This document shows, piece by piece, positions 32,784-45,226 of a DNA stretch of 64,000 bases. The position numbers and the translations under genes were made by a program. A model generated the notes under the pieces. It saw only the letters and a list, made by a program, of their open reading frames with translations. It was not told the DNA's origin and searched no databases. Source of the DNA: Quercus robur. Lineage: Eukaryota > Streptophyta > Magnoliopsida > Fagales > Fagaceae. The stretch lies in the NCBI RefSeq assembly GCF_932294415.1, contig NC_065538.1, positions 20,482,167 through 20,546,166 of the forward strand, written 5' to 3'. Position 1 is the first letter of the stretch, and each line of letters opens with the position of its first letter.

Positions 32784-35128
32784 CTAACATTCACAACCCG
32801 TAGATCTTTGCTGCTGTCCACCACCCGCAACATCAATGGTTTCAGGCAGGTATCTTCCATTATCAAAAACAATAAAAAAAAAAGAAAAAGAAAAAAACAA
32901 TGTGCAATCAATTAGTATAATGTTAAGATAATTGGGTATCTAACAAGACATATCCAGAGTTTAAAAAGCTAAAATACAAGAAGACAGATCTAGATTGAAT
33001 ATCAAATCAGTGATTATTATAATTCATTTGACATTTACTAAAGAGATAGGAGTTTTACAAAACAGCTGTGATCAAATGCAATGCAATCCTCTTGTGGCAC
33101 TGATGCTGGCCATAAAATTTTTACTATTTCTATCAAAGACCTACTGGGTGTTGAGCTCTACATGTATCCAGATCAAACCCCATTATTTGAGGTCAAACTT
33201 GCCCCATGATCCACCTATTGTTTTATTAAGAAGAAGTGGAATGGGCTCAATTGGTTTGGATGGCAATTTCAAATTGCCCATTAGTGTGCAGTGTGCTCTA
33301 GAGTGTAATTGCTCGATAGATTCACAGAAATTTAAAATGAAGACATGAAAGTGTAACTACCACAGTTTCAGAAAGAAGAAATGAAAGCATGAATTTGATA
33401 ACTGCTTCAATTTACTCAGCTGTACAGAATCTCTGTCTGAATCCAATTACAACAAACTGACAAGCACGGTTTAACCTCATTTCCAACAGCAATCATGCAG
33501 ATGCTGCCACCATGGCAGCAAAAGAAATACAAGGCTTTTAGAAATAGTTTCTTTTCCTATTTCTTCCTTTGTTCCTATTAATCTTGCATAGACAGTTCTG
33601 GCCCCATCATACATCGTTCTGACTTCCAAAACTAAATGGTTGAGGGAAAACTTAGCTTCCCAGTACCTCATAATTAACAGGGGATGTAGGTTGATAAAAC
33701 TTAGCTTCAGCAATTAGAGTTTTGCAAGTATGCAATAAAAATAATAGAACTCAGTCAGATGAGATAAGTTTGTTTTGGCCCCAAAGAGAGGAAGAAAGGA
33801 AGATTTGAACTAGTGACCTCAACTTCATGAGATGTGGTCCCCAGACAATACTAACCCTTGAGGTGAAATTTAGATGAAATAAAATACTCACATTTCTTCT
33901 TCAGGTTCATTCTTGAGTGCATTTTTGGCTATACACTGGAAAGCATCATCAACATTGAATCCTTCTTTTGCAGAGGTCTCAAAGTATGGTATATTTCCCT
34001 TAGAAGCACACCATGCTTTGGCTTTCTTCTCAGAAACCTGCAACCAAAAGACAAAGAACCATGTTAGCAACAGCAGCTGCATAGGCATCTCCATAACATC
34101 ACCTATTATTCCCAAATCCAGTTGGCTAAATTCTGAGACCACTAGATTTGCCAATGACAAGAACTGAAGTATGACAGGTGGCGGCAAAGAACTCACCACT
34201 CGGCTATTCCCACCATCAACATCTATCTTGTTCCCCAACACAACAAACGGAAAGTTTTCAGGGTCAGAAGGGCTGGCCTGAACATCAACAACAAAGAATA
34301 ACTTTCAGTGACCGTTTATTAATAAATTAAGGTTGTCTGGGCAACTAAAAGATGGATAAGTACCTGAATCAGAAACTCTTCCCGCCAGTTATTAAGATTG
34401 TCAAATGACTTCATGACATTCACATCATACACAAGAACACAGCAGTCTGCACCACGGTAGAAAGCCACACCAAGACTCTGAAACCTTTCTTGCCCAGCAG
34501 TATCCCAAATCTGTATATGGGAACATGAAGTGCTACCCTTAAAAGATTGTAGGTGAAACTATTCCAGCATCTTCAAGGTCTTTAATTCTAATCAGCAATT
34601 TTATTTTCTCCAACAATGGTATAAGCTATGTAAACAATATGGCATTAAACATTACTTTTCTTTTTCATTGGTAATATGGCATTAAACATTAGATAGGAAA
34701 ATTTCTATAGTATTGGCATATATTATAAATGTTATGATAATCAAAGGAAAAAATGGTTAGCAAAAGCAACAAAATAGGGATACAGGCAAAAACTTTTGCT
34801 GTATATCAAGAACCTCCCCTCCCCCAACAACAACAGAGCATTAGTCCCATAATTTGGGGTCGGCTATGAATCCTCAACAGATTAGATTGTGTGCCACATG
34901 AAATCTTTTTCTCCATTCTATTCTATCTAAAATCATGCTCTCCATTACTTCCCTAATTGACATGTTCTTTTTTATTATTTCTATTAATGTTATTTTTGGC
35001 CTTCCTCTACCTTTTTTCGTTCCCTCATCTTAAATCAAATCCCTCTTTTTTACTGGTTCATTACTCACTCTCCTCTAAACATGATCAAACCAACTAAAGC
35101 AACTCCAACACCCCGGCCCCCCACCCAA

Positions 35129-35165
<37 letters not shown>

Positions 35166-36183
35166 GTATTTATTAGCCATCAATGAAGACAAGAAATTTA
35201 ACTAGAGCATTCCTGAAGCCTTGACACTAAAAGACAATCACTATTTCAGTGTTACCACTTTCACACATCACAATCTTGGAACCCAAAAGAATCTAGAATC
35301 TCCCAAAAGGAATACTGATTCCTTATGACATCAAAAGGGAATCTTAACCACCTTCATTTCAATGGCCCAAGACCTCAGAAACTTTATATGAAAAATACAA
35401 TAAAAACAAATGGACCTCACAGGGGACCAGTTCGCATTCATTGACATGCAATTCAAGACGATAATGAAATGTTAATAAATAGATACCCCATTATTCAGAC
35501 CTTGTTCATACATATTCATAAATAAATAAAAATGACAAGTTATCAATATGAGAAAAGCTATGCATATTGCTCTTACCTGTAATGTGAACAACCTATCTTC
35601 AAACTGAACTTCCTTAGTCAGAAAATCCGCCCCAATCGTCGCCTTGTACTGATTACTAAACTTACGATTCACATACCTAATCACCACAACAACACACAAC
35701 ATTCAAATATCAAAACAAACCCAACAAAGAAAAAAATTATAAAAAAACTCAGGAAACATAAATCCAAGATCTGGGTTTTAGAAGGTACTGATTCATCAGA
35801 GAAGTTTTGCCAACCCTGCCAAAAACAAAATCAAGCAAATTGAATATTATATCCCACATTGCAACATTAACCCAAAATTCTACATTAAAACACAAAAAAA
35901 TATATTACAAATAAAATTGAACCAATTTCATTTTCCAAAAATCATAGCATTTATTGTTTCTGCATTATCAAAATCAACAACTCAACCAAACCAACACTAT
36001 TAACCCGATTGAGCTGGGTTTTTCGCTTTACTCATCAGTTATTTAAAAATTTTCCTTCATTTTCTCAGTAACCAAACGGAAATTAATTTTAAAATGGGAA
36101 ACCTTTTTTTATTTATTTATTTAAATTTACCCGCTGTCGCCGAGGATAATGACCTTTAAAAGCATGCGCCTACGAGAAGCCAT
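32784..36183 (-). CDS. RABG3: Rab7-type small GTPase, RABG3 family, complete, 7 exons
   Basis: A late-endosome/vacuole (tonoplast) Rab GTPase that controls fusion and traffic to the vacuole. Exons in transcript order: 36183-36131, 35815-35789, 35676-35577, 34510-34364, 34277-34197, 34037-33892, 32853-32784. All are GT-AG and in frame, giving 207 residues, the normal family size. Motifs: P-loop GDSGVGKTS (15-23), switch [10 protein letters not shown] with Thr40, DTAGQE (63-68), NKID (125-128) and ETSAK (156-160). The C-terminal CEC (205-207) is the double geranylgeranylation signal. The N-terminus [18 protein letters not shown] fits the family, supporting the ATG at 36183. A SINE lies in the last intron and an RTE LINE tail in the third. 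The subfamily letter (a-f) cannot be assigned by eye. Confidence 0.95.
33768..33871 (-). mobile_element. tRNA-derived SINE relic in the last RABG3 intron
   Basis: On the minus strand GAGGTCACTAGTTCAAATC resembles a box B region, and the element ends in an A-rich tail (plus-strand GTTTGTTTT). Flanking AGATGAGATAA (33757-33767) and AGATGAAATAA (33872-33882) fit an 11-bp duplication with one mismatch. The box A head is decayed. Confidence 0.55.
34825..35105 (-). mobile_element. RTE-clade LINE 3' fragment in RABG3 intron 3
   Basis: On the minus strand this reads [13 protein letters not shown], then [15 protein letters not shown], then ADPK and a (GTT)n end after GCCGACCCC. That is the C-terminus of the second open frame and the characteristic 3' tail of plant RTE-type LINEs. 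The frame carries a stop (TGA) near the end and lacks everything upstream, so it is a dead 5'-truncated copy. It lies in the same orientation as the host gene. Confidence 0.78.
35125..35170. repeat. (TA)n / (TATG)n microsatellite
   Basis: An alternating AT tract passes into GTATGTATGTAT, inside RABG3 intron 3. Confidence 0.85.
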
Positions 36184-38220
36184 GGATCAGAGATTCAATG
36201 CTAAGAATTTTTCAAATTTAGTGTTTTCACAAACGAAACGAAGAAATAAATTTTGGAAATTTATGGGTTTGTGAATTTTGAATTGAAATTTGATAGTTTT
36301 GTGTAACTTTTGTTTGTTTGTTTGTTTTTGAGGGGACCAGCCAATCATGGAGCGCCAGCGAGGTTTCCGTTTCGGAACTTTCGGTGCCGGTAATTCTGAA
36401 ATCCCGTTTATGCCCTCGGTTTTGGATCGGTTTTACAGTTGAACCACAGCTAAAAAAAACTTTGTTCCTATAGACTTTTTTCGAGTAATTTGTTCCTATA
36501 AACTTTGTTCCTATAAACGATGTGAAAATCATTTGGACATTGTTAAATGTTACTTTACACTTTTTTAAATTTAGGCTCGTTTTTTAAAATTGGTTTATTG
36601 ATTTTCAAAAATTATAACACATATCATCAATTGAATAATTGATGATATTAACTTGTCTTTTTCATTTTGATTTACATTTTTGCAGTTAAATTCGCTTTAA
36701 AATACTTAAAAAACAAAGTTGTTTTTTACTTTTTCTGTTTTTCCTTCACATATTTTGTAGTGGGTTAACAAGATTATATACCATATATTAACAAATGGGT
36801 GTGCACAATATATGGATTTTTGGCCAGATGTCAATGGGCTTTATTAGTTTTTGATGTTTTGGATCATTTATTTATTTTATTTTTTAATGAAAAGATCATT
36901 ACTTTATTATAAAGAAGATAAATCAGTATATCTTGAGGTACATCAGATTTAATAATATCCAGATTTTCCTCGATTCAAGTTACATAATTATCAATTCGTT
37001 TAACAAATTATGTGAAAATATGTGATGATTGATTACCTTCTCTCCTAACATATGAGATTTTTATAAATCTAAAAATACCCGTAGCTTGCGGTATATCCGT
37101 GACATGATGTTAACAATGGCAATTTGTGGACTGCTCATCATGCCTACCGGTCTACCACAACATCAGCAACTAATTGTGAGTCATGTTCAGTTATTCTTAG
37201 TATCTATGGCTTTATTTTATTTTATTTTATTTTTTTTTGAGATAAAGTTTCAACTTATGGCATCCGCTCCTGATGATAGCTCTTTATTAGACACAAATTA
37301 TTTTTTGGTGTAGGTGGGGATTGAATTCCAGATATTTTATTCAACCATCAGAAACTTTACCAATTGAACTAACTGGGACCCACCTATGACTTTAATTTTA
37401 ACACACCTAAATCAACTGAGAGGCGAAAGTAGTAAATTACAGCAAAGCTTAAGCTGGCTGTGGAAATCTAATGCGTAATATAATCCAGGTTGTCATGTAT
37501 GACAGTCTTTTTTTTTTTTTTTTTTGATAGGAATGTATGACAGTCATGTTGTTAGACTAATTGGTAACCTCACCTTTCCAATCCCACTAGATAGATTTTA
37601 ACTTCCTTGGTTTGACATCACAAATTTATATCTATCTATTCAAACAAGTAACGGCATGTCGGGCATTTGCATGTACAGAAATGTATATCTATCTATTCAA
37701 ACTAGCCAGGCATGTCGGCATTTGTACATGCAAAAATTTATATCTATTTTAACACGATATACGTTTCAAAACAACTCATCACATTAGACTGTTTATTTTA
37801 CACTATTTTTATTAAAATATCAATTTTTCTTAATTTTTTAAATTATTTTTATTTCTTCATATAAAATAAATATCATGCACTCTCTTCTTTCATCTTCAAG
37901 AAGACTAAAACCTAAATATATATATATATATATATATATATAACCTACTATGATTCTCAACAAAGCACTAACTCTCGGTTGTCTGATCTTGTGCTACCTG
38001 CCCAGCTCTACCACTACCAGGAATTACCAAATAAAAAAACCCAAAAAAAAAAAAAGAGGCTTACAGATGATGCAACTCTAAAGAATTTGACCAAACTGAA
38101 TGAAATTTCGTTGTTCATTATCAAACAATTCGCATAATTACAAACCACTTGCTGATTTAATAGCTCTCATTTTCCCATCACATGAAAAAATAAACGCATT
38201 TCACGCTGCCTAGCCCTATC
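36184..38220. other. Spacer between RABG3 promoter and PERK 3' flank
   Basis: The left part should hold the RABG3 promoter and 5' UTR. A SINE at 37215-37383 is listed separately. An imperfect tandem pair of about 60 bp (TATATCTATCTATTCAAAC...GGCATGTCGGCATTTG) lies at 37627-37735, and a (TA)n tract at 37917-37942. Confidence 0.5.
37215..37383 (-). mobile_element. tRNA-derived SINE (169 bp)
   Basis: On the minus strand GTTAGTTCAATTGGTAAAG resembles box A and GGAATTCAATCC box B. The A-rich tail appears as the T-rich run at 37215-37238. Flanking CTATGGCTTTA (37204-37214) and CTATGACTTTA (37384-37394) are an 11-bp duplication with one mismatch. It has the same box A wording (TTCAATTGGT) as the copy at 28069-28179. 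Confidence 0.7.
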
Positions 38221-38820
38221 CCCACTTGCACATGGATCCTATAGGAACTGGACAATTTCTACTTGGTCCCTACTCCAATAAGCTATGCTGACCAAGTTAC
38301 ACCACTCACAATTAGTTTGCAGCCTTTTGAGTATCAGTAAGAAATTCTCTACATTGCAAGATCTCAAACCATCCAATCCACTAGAAAATGGTGTCAGAAC
38401 CTTGAAGATTTTGATGAATAAATATGCCACTAGGACAACTATTCTGCCTCAAGCAGGTTTTCTGTACCAAAAAATCAACTAATACTGTCAAATGGCTGGG
38501 TACTACGCTTGTTTCTCATGCCCACTTGCACATGGATCCTATAGGAACTGGACAATTTCTACTTGGTCCCTACTCCAATAAGCTATGCTGACCAAGTTAC
38601 ACCACTCACAATTAGTTTGCAGCCTTTTGAGTATCAGTAAGAAATTCTCTACATTGCAAGATCTCAAACCATCCAATCCACTAGAAAATGGTGTCAGAAC
38701 CTTGAAGATTTTGATGAATAAATATGCCACTAGGACAACTATTCTGCCTCAAGCAGGTTTTCTGTACCAAAAAATCAACTAATACTGTCAAATGGCTGGG
38801 TACTACGCTTGTTTCTCATG
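38221..38820. repeat. Perfect 300-bp tandem duplication
   Basis: 38221-38520 and 38521-38820 are identical over all 300 bp, and the first three bases of a third copy (CCC) follow. The unit starts CCCACTTGCACATGGATCCT and ends GTTTCTCATG. The left copy's neighbour (…CCTATC) differs from the junction (…CTCATG), so it is a simple two-copy tandem. It begins about 97 bp past the PERK stop codon, in the likely 3' UTR/terminator. Zero divergence means a very recent event, or an assembly artefact. Confidence 0.95.
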
Positions 38821-38916
38821 CCCGGCCAGGGCGTGATAATTTTATAAATTTCCGCACGGGTAGGACAGGAAAAGTAGGTGAATTTACATGAAAATTGGAA
38901 TCACCAAGCAAGAGAT

Positions 38917-41900
38917 TTAATCAAAATCTTGGGCATCATTTTTAACTTTTCCCAATTCTACCTCTTGGGTAGTTTGTTGACCTTCACTGCTTGAGCCAGA
39001 TTGCTGCACCACAGCCTCGCTGCTAGGTACGCTGTACTCCGCAGTAGTGGCTAGCCCTTGGGTTTCCAGTGCCATCTTTCTGAATTTTTTCAAGTCCTCC
39101 TTATATTGGCCATTATCATAATCTGCACTCCCAAAGGAATCAAATGTTCTGCTGTGCCCAGGTCTGATTCCCTCATTTAGTTCATCTAGAGAAAGATTTC
39201 CTTCCAAAGCTCGAACTATCTGCTTTTTACCAAGAATAGCAAAGGGTTATATTCCATCATGAAAAATGAATAAGGGTTGAATACAATCGCAAAGAATGTC
39301 TATGTACCAGTTTCAAAACCATTTCTCCTTTTGATAGTAAGCTAGGAAAATCTAAATTCCATAAACGTACTGGTGATTTTGAACATTAAAAGGACTAAAA
39401 CCTGCCAAAACTTTGCAATATATTGAAAACAAACGTAGATTCCATACACTTCACAAACACAGTAAGGGCCAAGGAGGCTTATTCATAATTTTGGATTTGA
39501 ATGATTAGACACAGAAGTATTTCAAATTTTCAATATTAGAAATTGGTAGAGTTACCTGGCTCATTCTTGGCCGATGCCGGGATGAATGACGCACGCAAGC
39601 AGCAGCACAAGCCACCATTCGAACCATTTCACTAGAGTTGTAATCATTTTGCAACCTTTGATCAACGACAGCATCAAAGTTGCCACTTTCCAAAGCTTGT
39701 GAGAGCAAAGGCCTTGCCTAAAATTCCATAACAGTAAATGTTATTTTTCTCATGTCACTCAAGCTTTGCAATTAAGAACGCTCCATCTTTTAAGACGAGA
39801 AAATTATAAAAGTTATAACAGCCTAACTAAATGAAGATACACCAAGAATTTCCTTGTATCTGCATGCTGGGAGGGCCTAATGACTATGAATTTAGCACAC
39901 TTTATTCAAATGAACGGGAAATGACGAGTAATACTGTCTCAAACACATAAGTGAAAGGTTATCAACTATCCTATACAAAAAATAGAATAAAACCAACTCA
40001 ATGAATTAATATAGCACCTGAAACAAATGTAGACATGCACACATACCTACAAACACACAGAATAGAACACCATGAAAGAATAAACCCCTGCCCCCCATGC
40101 ACACACATACCTGAGAAGATTTCTTTGTCTTAAACAAAGTGATTGTTCTTTTTAATATTTCATCAACAAAAAAAAGCTATATCCCACGAAACCTGATTAC
40201 ATCGACAAAGTATAGTAAACAATTAAGGACTGGTGATCATGAAATGGTATACACACCCACTCAACCATGCTATCTTCGGTGAAGGAATTAGTTTTATCGA
40301 TAGGATGGCGTCCAGTAATCAACTCTAAAAGCACAACCCCGAAGGAGAAAACATCTGACTTATCAGTGAGCTTTCCACTAGCAGCATATTCTGGAGCCAA
40401 GTAACTGCATTTGGTGAATACAGGATTATTTCAAGATATTGAGAAACAATTAATTCAAAAGTTTGAAAGAAAATGAAGTATCCAAGCCATCATTGCTTTT
40501 TAAGCATTAGACTGCACCAAAACTAGGCTTCATGGCAGCACCACAGCTTTGCGGAAAGAACACAGAGAAATGGATCTTACCCAAAAGTTCCCATTACTCG
40601 GGTGGAGACATGAGTATCAGTCTCTAATGAAATCTTAGCAAGCCCAAAATCTGCAACCTGAACAAAAGATCCAGGTGCATTATTGTATCATAAAAGTTAG
40701 TATTTAAAAAGTATTTAGGTACGAAATGAAAACGAAGTTTTTCCACATAACTTATGTCATGCAAACAGCATTATGCAATTAAATGACACACAAAACCTTT
40801 TGTTTGTTGTGGGCAGAGGAAGAAAGAAAAAGGAATAAAAAATTTTCCCATCATGGCTGCATGTTCCTGATCCATTTTGAGCCAAGGATAATCCCACCAG
40901 ATCTAAATCTAGAGCTTTTGCAACTCAATGACAGATATAAATGAAGCAGCAAATAAAAAATAAAAATGCAGACACACGCGTATAGATATATCATATATGA
41001 AACTTAACAAATAATCCTTTGAAACCATTAATAAACCCTACCTTTGCATCAAAATTATCGTCAATGAGAATATTAGCTGCCTTGATGTCACGGTGTATGA
41101 TCTTAGGCTGGCCTGAAGATTTAGCTCAAAAGGAGAGTGAAACTATAACTAGGAAATATTTGTAATGTTTGCAATGTAAAGATGGAACAAAAAGGAGACT
41201 CACAGTCCTCATGCAGATATGCCAATCCTCTGGCAGAGCCTAGAGCTATTTTCATTCTGGTTGGCCAGTTCATAGTTGGTCTCCCTTTTCCTGCAATGTC
41301 ATTTTTCTCCAATAAAACATTGTATAGTAATTTTGAAGTACAAATACAGTTATAAGACTCCCAAATCAAATTGAAGAAACCATAATCTCAATCCGAACAA
41401 CACATTGTGATCTAACTTAACATCAAAACTCTCATGATAATAAAACCCTATATGAATGCTACTTGGTGAAGTTTAATTGCCAATTTGACTATTTTTACTC
41501 TCTCTTTTTCACAGAGGGTTACTAAAGAGGTTTATACCTCTCTACTAATACTTTCAGCCAACTCACGTCTAAGGAAATATTCATTTAAGAGGCTTGTATC
41601 AATATAGGACTCTTGAGAAATGAATGAACAAATGATATTTAACACTGCAAAATATCTTTTCTTCTTCTTCATCCTCTTTATTTCTTCAACAGCTTAACTT
41701 TTCTATATCAGATACGTCATCTTCTGATTTTGCTTATATTTTACCATATTTGCAAGCAATTTTTGTATTCATAGTGATTTATGTATTAACTAATATATAG
41801 ATATATATCGATTTCATAAAGTATGCCCCGTTCAATTATTTTTTTAAATTTTATCTACTAATACTACTAAAATCTTTTATGTATCTTATCTCTCTAGATA

Positions 41901-44900
41901 CTTTCAGTTTATAGCTTTTTCACATGTTATGCAGTTTTACTGAAAATTATATCCCTTTGTCATTTTTTCTATCTCATAAAACTTTATAATACTTGAGATC
42001 ACCATTGAAGTAGTCCTGCACTTTGGGAACTAGTGATGCAAATTCTTAATAGGCTTAGAACCAACATAGGAAAAATTGAGTGGGGCTAACCTATTGAATA
42101 ATGACTATGCTTATGGATCTCCCCTTTTTTAATGGATTATCTTGGGGAAAGGATAAAATTGTTGCTCTATTCTTTCATTAATAACGGAAGAAATCTTTTT
42201 GTAAGGACAAAAGAGGAAAACCTATTTTATATCCAAGAACACCAACATGAACTATCATCCCCCCAACAAAAAATAAAAGAAAGGGAAAAAAGAAAAAAAC
42301 AAAGTTACAGATGAAACAAAATAATATAATCACCCAAAGGACTCACCATGTAGATGAAAATCCAACGTGTAGTTTGAGACAAACTCATAAACAAGCATTC
42401 TCTGTGCCCCAGAAATGCAGTATCCAACCAGTGAAACAAGGTGTTTGTGGTGGACACGGCCAATGACCTCAACCTCTGCCCTAAATTCACGCTCCCCCTG
42501 TCCACTGCCAGCTTTCAACTGCTTAACTGCAACCACTTTCCCATTTGGAAGGACTCCTTTATGGACGTAACCAAAACCACCCTGACCAAGGAGGTTGGTA
42601 TTGGAGAAACCATTAGTTGCAGTGGCTAATTCTTCAGATGAAAATGTACCCTGTGAAAGACCTGCGGTGTAGCCAGGGGATGGTGGTGGCAATGGTTTAT
42701 CAGAGTCCATACTACTAGTCGTAAAAGAAGATGCAGGGGGAGTGGTGACTTGCACCATTTCGGGGCTATGGACAGCTCCCGGGGGAGGAGTTGGCTTGGG
42801 AAACAATGTTACTTTATCATCTTTTGGTGGCAGGGAATTTTGTTGCCAATGCTCATCTGGAGATCGAAGATCAGCACCAAAAAAAAAAAAATCAGCAAGT
42901 ATGAGTCAATATCTTAAAAAGTAGATGTTTCTGAAAATACATAAAAACTAGATCATAAATTACATGAAAGATTTTCATCATCAAGAAAAATGAAATACTA
43001 ATATACTGAGTTCAATGAGATCCATTTGATGAAAAGGTTAAAATGAACTGATGCAACCCCACGGCCATGTTCTGCACCTCTTCTTCCACGAGGGGCTATG
43101 ATTGGATTAAGGAATTACAGAAAAGCAGTAGAGAAAAAGAAAGAAATTTCTGGTTATACTTCAAGGGATAACTGGGACATTCTTTTATTTATTTATCATT
43201 AGATAACCGGGACCTTCTTAACAAGCAAAAGCTTGATGTTTGGGTTAAATTTTTTGATGCTTTATTATCATTCAAAGTGGGCTATATAATAGCCTTACAA
43301 TCTGAAAAACTGAAACATACTTACGGCAACTGCTAAATGACAAGATAAAACAACCTATCCTACTGCTCTGTTTGAAAAACTCAAGCAGAGTCCCATTATT
43401 TTGAAAAGAAATACCTAATCTGATAATAACCAAAACATAGATAGCAAGCTGGTCCTTAACATAAAAATGAATAATTGATTGCAAATACTCATTAAGTAGC
43501 ACCTTCAACAATTTCTTTGTGGTATAGACACATAGAGATGTGTTCATTTTAACATCAAACCTTCCATCAAAATCAATCTTGTAATGCTTACTTGCCCAAA
43601 ACAATTCTTGCACTGCAAAGAAAACCCATATGTACAGTCCCTCCTAATCTTGCCTTCATTTTGTAAACCCACAAAGGAGTTACCAACCTTGTTTTTTTGG
43701 ACTCCCAAAACCTATTCTTAGATTAAGCTAGCAAATTTACCATGCATCATAATTTGACACTCAACCCGACAAGCCCAATATGATATTCATTCCTACATAA
43801 TCTTCCATTTCAAGGCATACTATAAAGGAACTCTTAAAAGTAGTAAAATTTCATAAATATTCAATTAGCAAGCCCTTGGGACTTGCCAATTAGAAAGGAG
43901 TCTGGTCACTACCCTACAGGCTACAACAAATCCCTATCTTATTGTTCCTCTTATATGGCATTTTTCTACTATTTCATACCATTACAGAAAATAAAATGTT
44001 AAAACTACTATCAAACTTACTATAAAATGTTTACAAATTGGCTAAGAGCCTTGTATCTCAACTCATTGGCACCTCCTGATGTTTCCAATGGAGACATCCA
44101 AGATTCAAAATTTCAAATCCCACCTCCCCCAACTATTGAATTATCCCCAAAAAAATATGTTACAAATTGGTGTAGCAATGAATGTGATTGATGTCACATT
44201 CACAACATAGTAAATAAATTTCATAATTACCTTTTTTTTTTTTTCCTAGTGTTTAGTAATTAACAGTCAGTTTATAAAGTTTTTTATAATGCTTTAAGGC
44301 TTAATGTAGTGAAATTTGTAGTTTCACTAACATGAAGCATCACTCAATTACTAAAGTTACTACCGATTTTAATACAAAAGTCCAACAGACAGACAATGAA
44401 TGTGAGTGGCGGAAATCAACAATATAATAAAAATTAAAAAAGTCTTGAATTACATTTTTGTTCTGTGTTTGTAACAATTATGTAGTAAAATTTGTAGTAA
44501 TCTAAGCTGTCTAGCATGAAATCTCTCAAAGAACTCCGCAAAGCTGATCTACAGAACTCAATTACAAACAACAACAACAACAACAAAACAATGTAATTCA
44601 AAAGCAAGAATAGAACAAAAACTAAACATTAAAAAAAGCAAACAAACAACTAAATTAAATAATTAATTGATTTAATTAAACAATAAATAAAAGAAGACAA
44701 GAGAACACAATTACCAAAAACAACAACAACAACAACAAAAAAACAATGTAACTCAAAGGCAACAATAGAACATAAACTAATCATTAAAAAAAAGCAATTA
44801 AATAACTAAATTACTTAATTAAGCAATAATTAAAAATAAAATACAAAGAAGAACCATACTTCTAGTTTTAGGTACTTGTGGTTGTGGTGGTGAAGGACCA

Positions 44901-45226
44901 CCATCACCGTCCTGTCTCCTCCGATTCTTTCCTCTATAGCAAATTACGAAAATACCCACGCCAATCAGCACAATTAACCCTCCGATCCCTATCCCAACTA
45001 TCAGCCCCACCAGCCCCGCCGTCGGCAATCCACCTTTCGGCGGCTCCGGCGGCTCCGGCGGCCCGGGGAGCGGAGGGCTTAAAGTTGTGTTGATGGTGGT
45101 CGACGGAAGCGGCGGCAGAGGAGTTGTAGCATTGGTGGTAGACGGCGGAGGAGAGGTGGCGTTGGTGGCCAGAGGAGGAGGAGATGGCGGAGAGGTGGAG
45201 TTGGATACCGGAGGTGGAGCCGACAT
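38917..45226 (-). CDS. PERK: Proline-rich extensin-like receptor kinase (PERK), complete, 8 exons
   Basis: A plasma-membrane Ser/Thr receptor kinase thought to sense the cell wall. Exons in transcript order: 45226-44860, 42856-42347, 41290-41204, 41112-41042, 40657-40581, 40404-40257, 39717-39556, 39219-38917. All are GT-AG and in frame, giving 574 residues. Residues 2-65 are Pro/Ser/Thr-rich with many NxT/S sites. 70-97 is one membrane span, followed by basic RGKNRRR. The kinase domain covers about 207-485, with GQGGFG (213-218), Lys234, HRD (328-330), DFG (348-350) and APE (374-376), so it should be active. The tail carries [20 protein letters not shown], typical of PERKs. Like many PERKs it lacks a clear signal peptide. 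The 2-kb first intron holds a tandem duplication. The exact PERK number is not assignable. The exon 1 to 2 junction is the least certain, since both phases fit only one acceptor (CCAG at 42857). Confidence 0.93.
44561..44858. repeat. Diverged tandem duplication (about 151 bp period) in PERK intron 1
   Basis: The (CAA)n AACAATGTAATTCAAAAGC...AATAGAACA...ACATTAAAAAAAGCAA block at about 44561 recurs at about 44712 with roughly 85-90% identity. The second copy abuts the donor of PERK exon 1 at 44859. Confidence 0.75.

Noticed and set aside
34638-34691. AATATGGCATTAAACATTA repeated on both sides of a T-rich 20-bp insert
   Set aside because: It resembles a target duplication around a retro-tail, but the insert has no recognisable element sequence. 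Left unassigned.
38239-38782. Identical pairs of 63- and 65-codon frames on both strands
   Set aside because: They repeat only because the 300-bp duplication repeats; no family match, and they lie in the PERK 3' flank.
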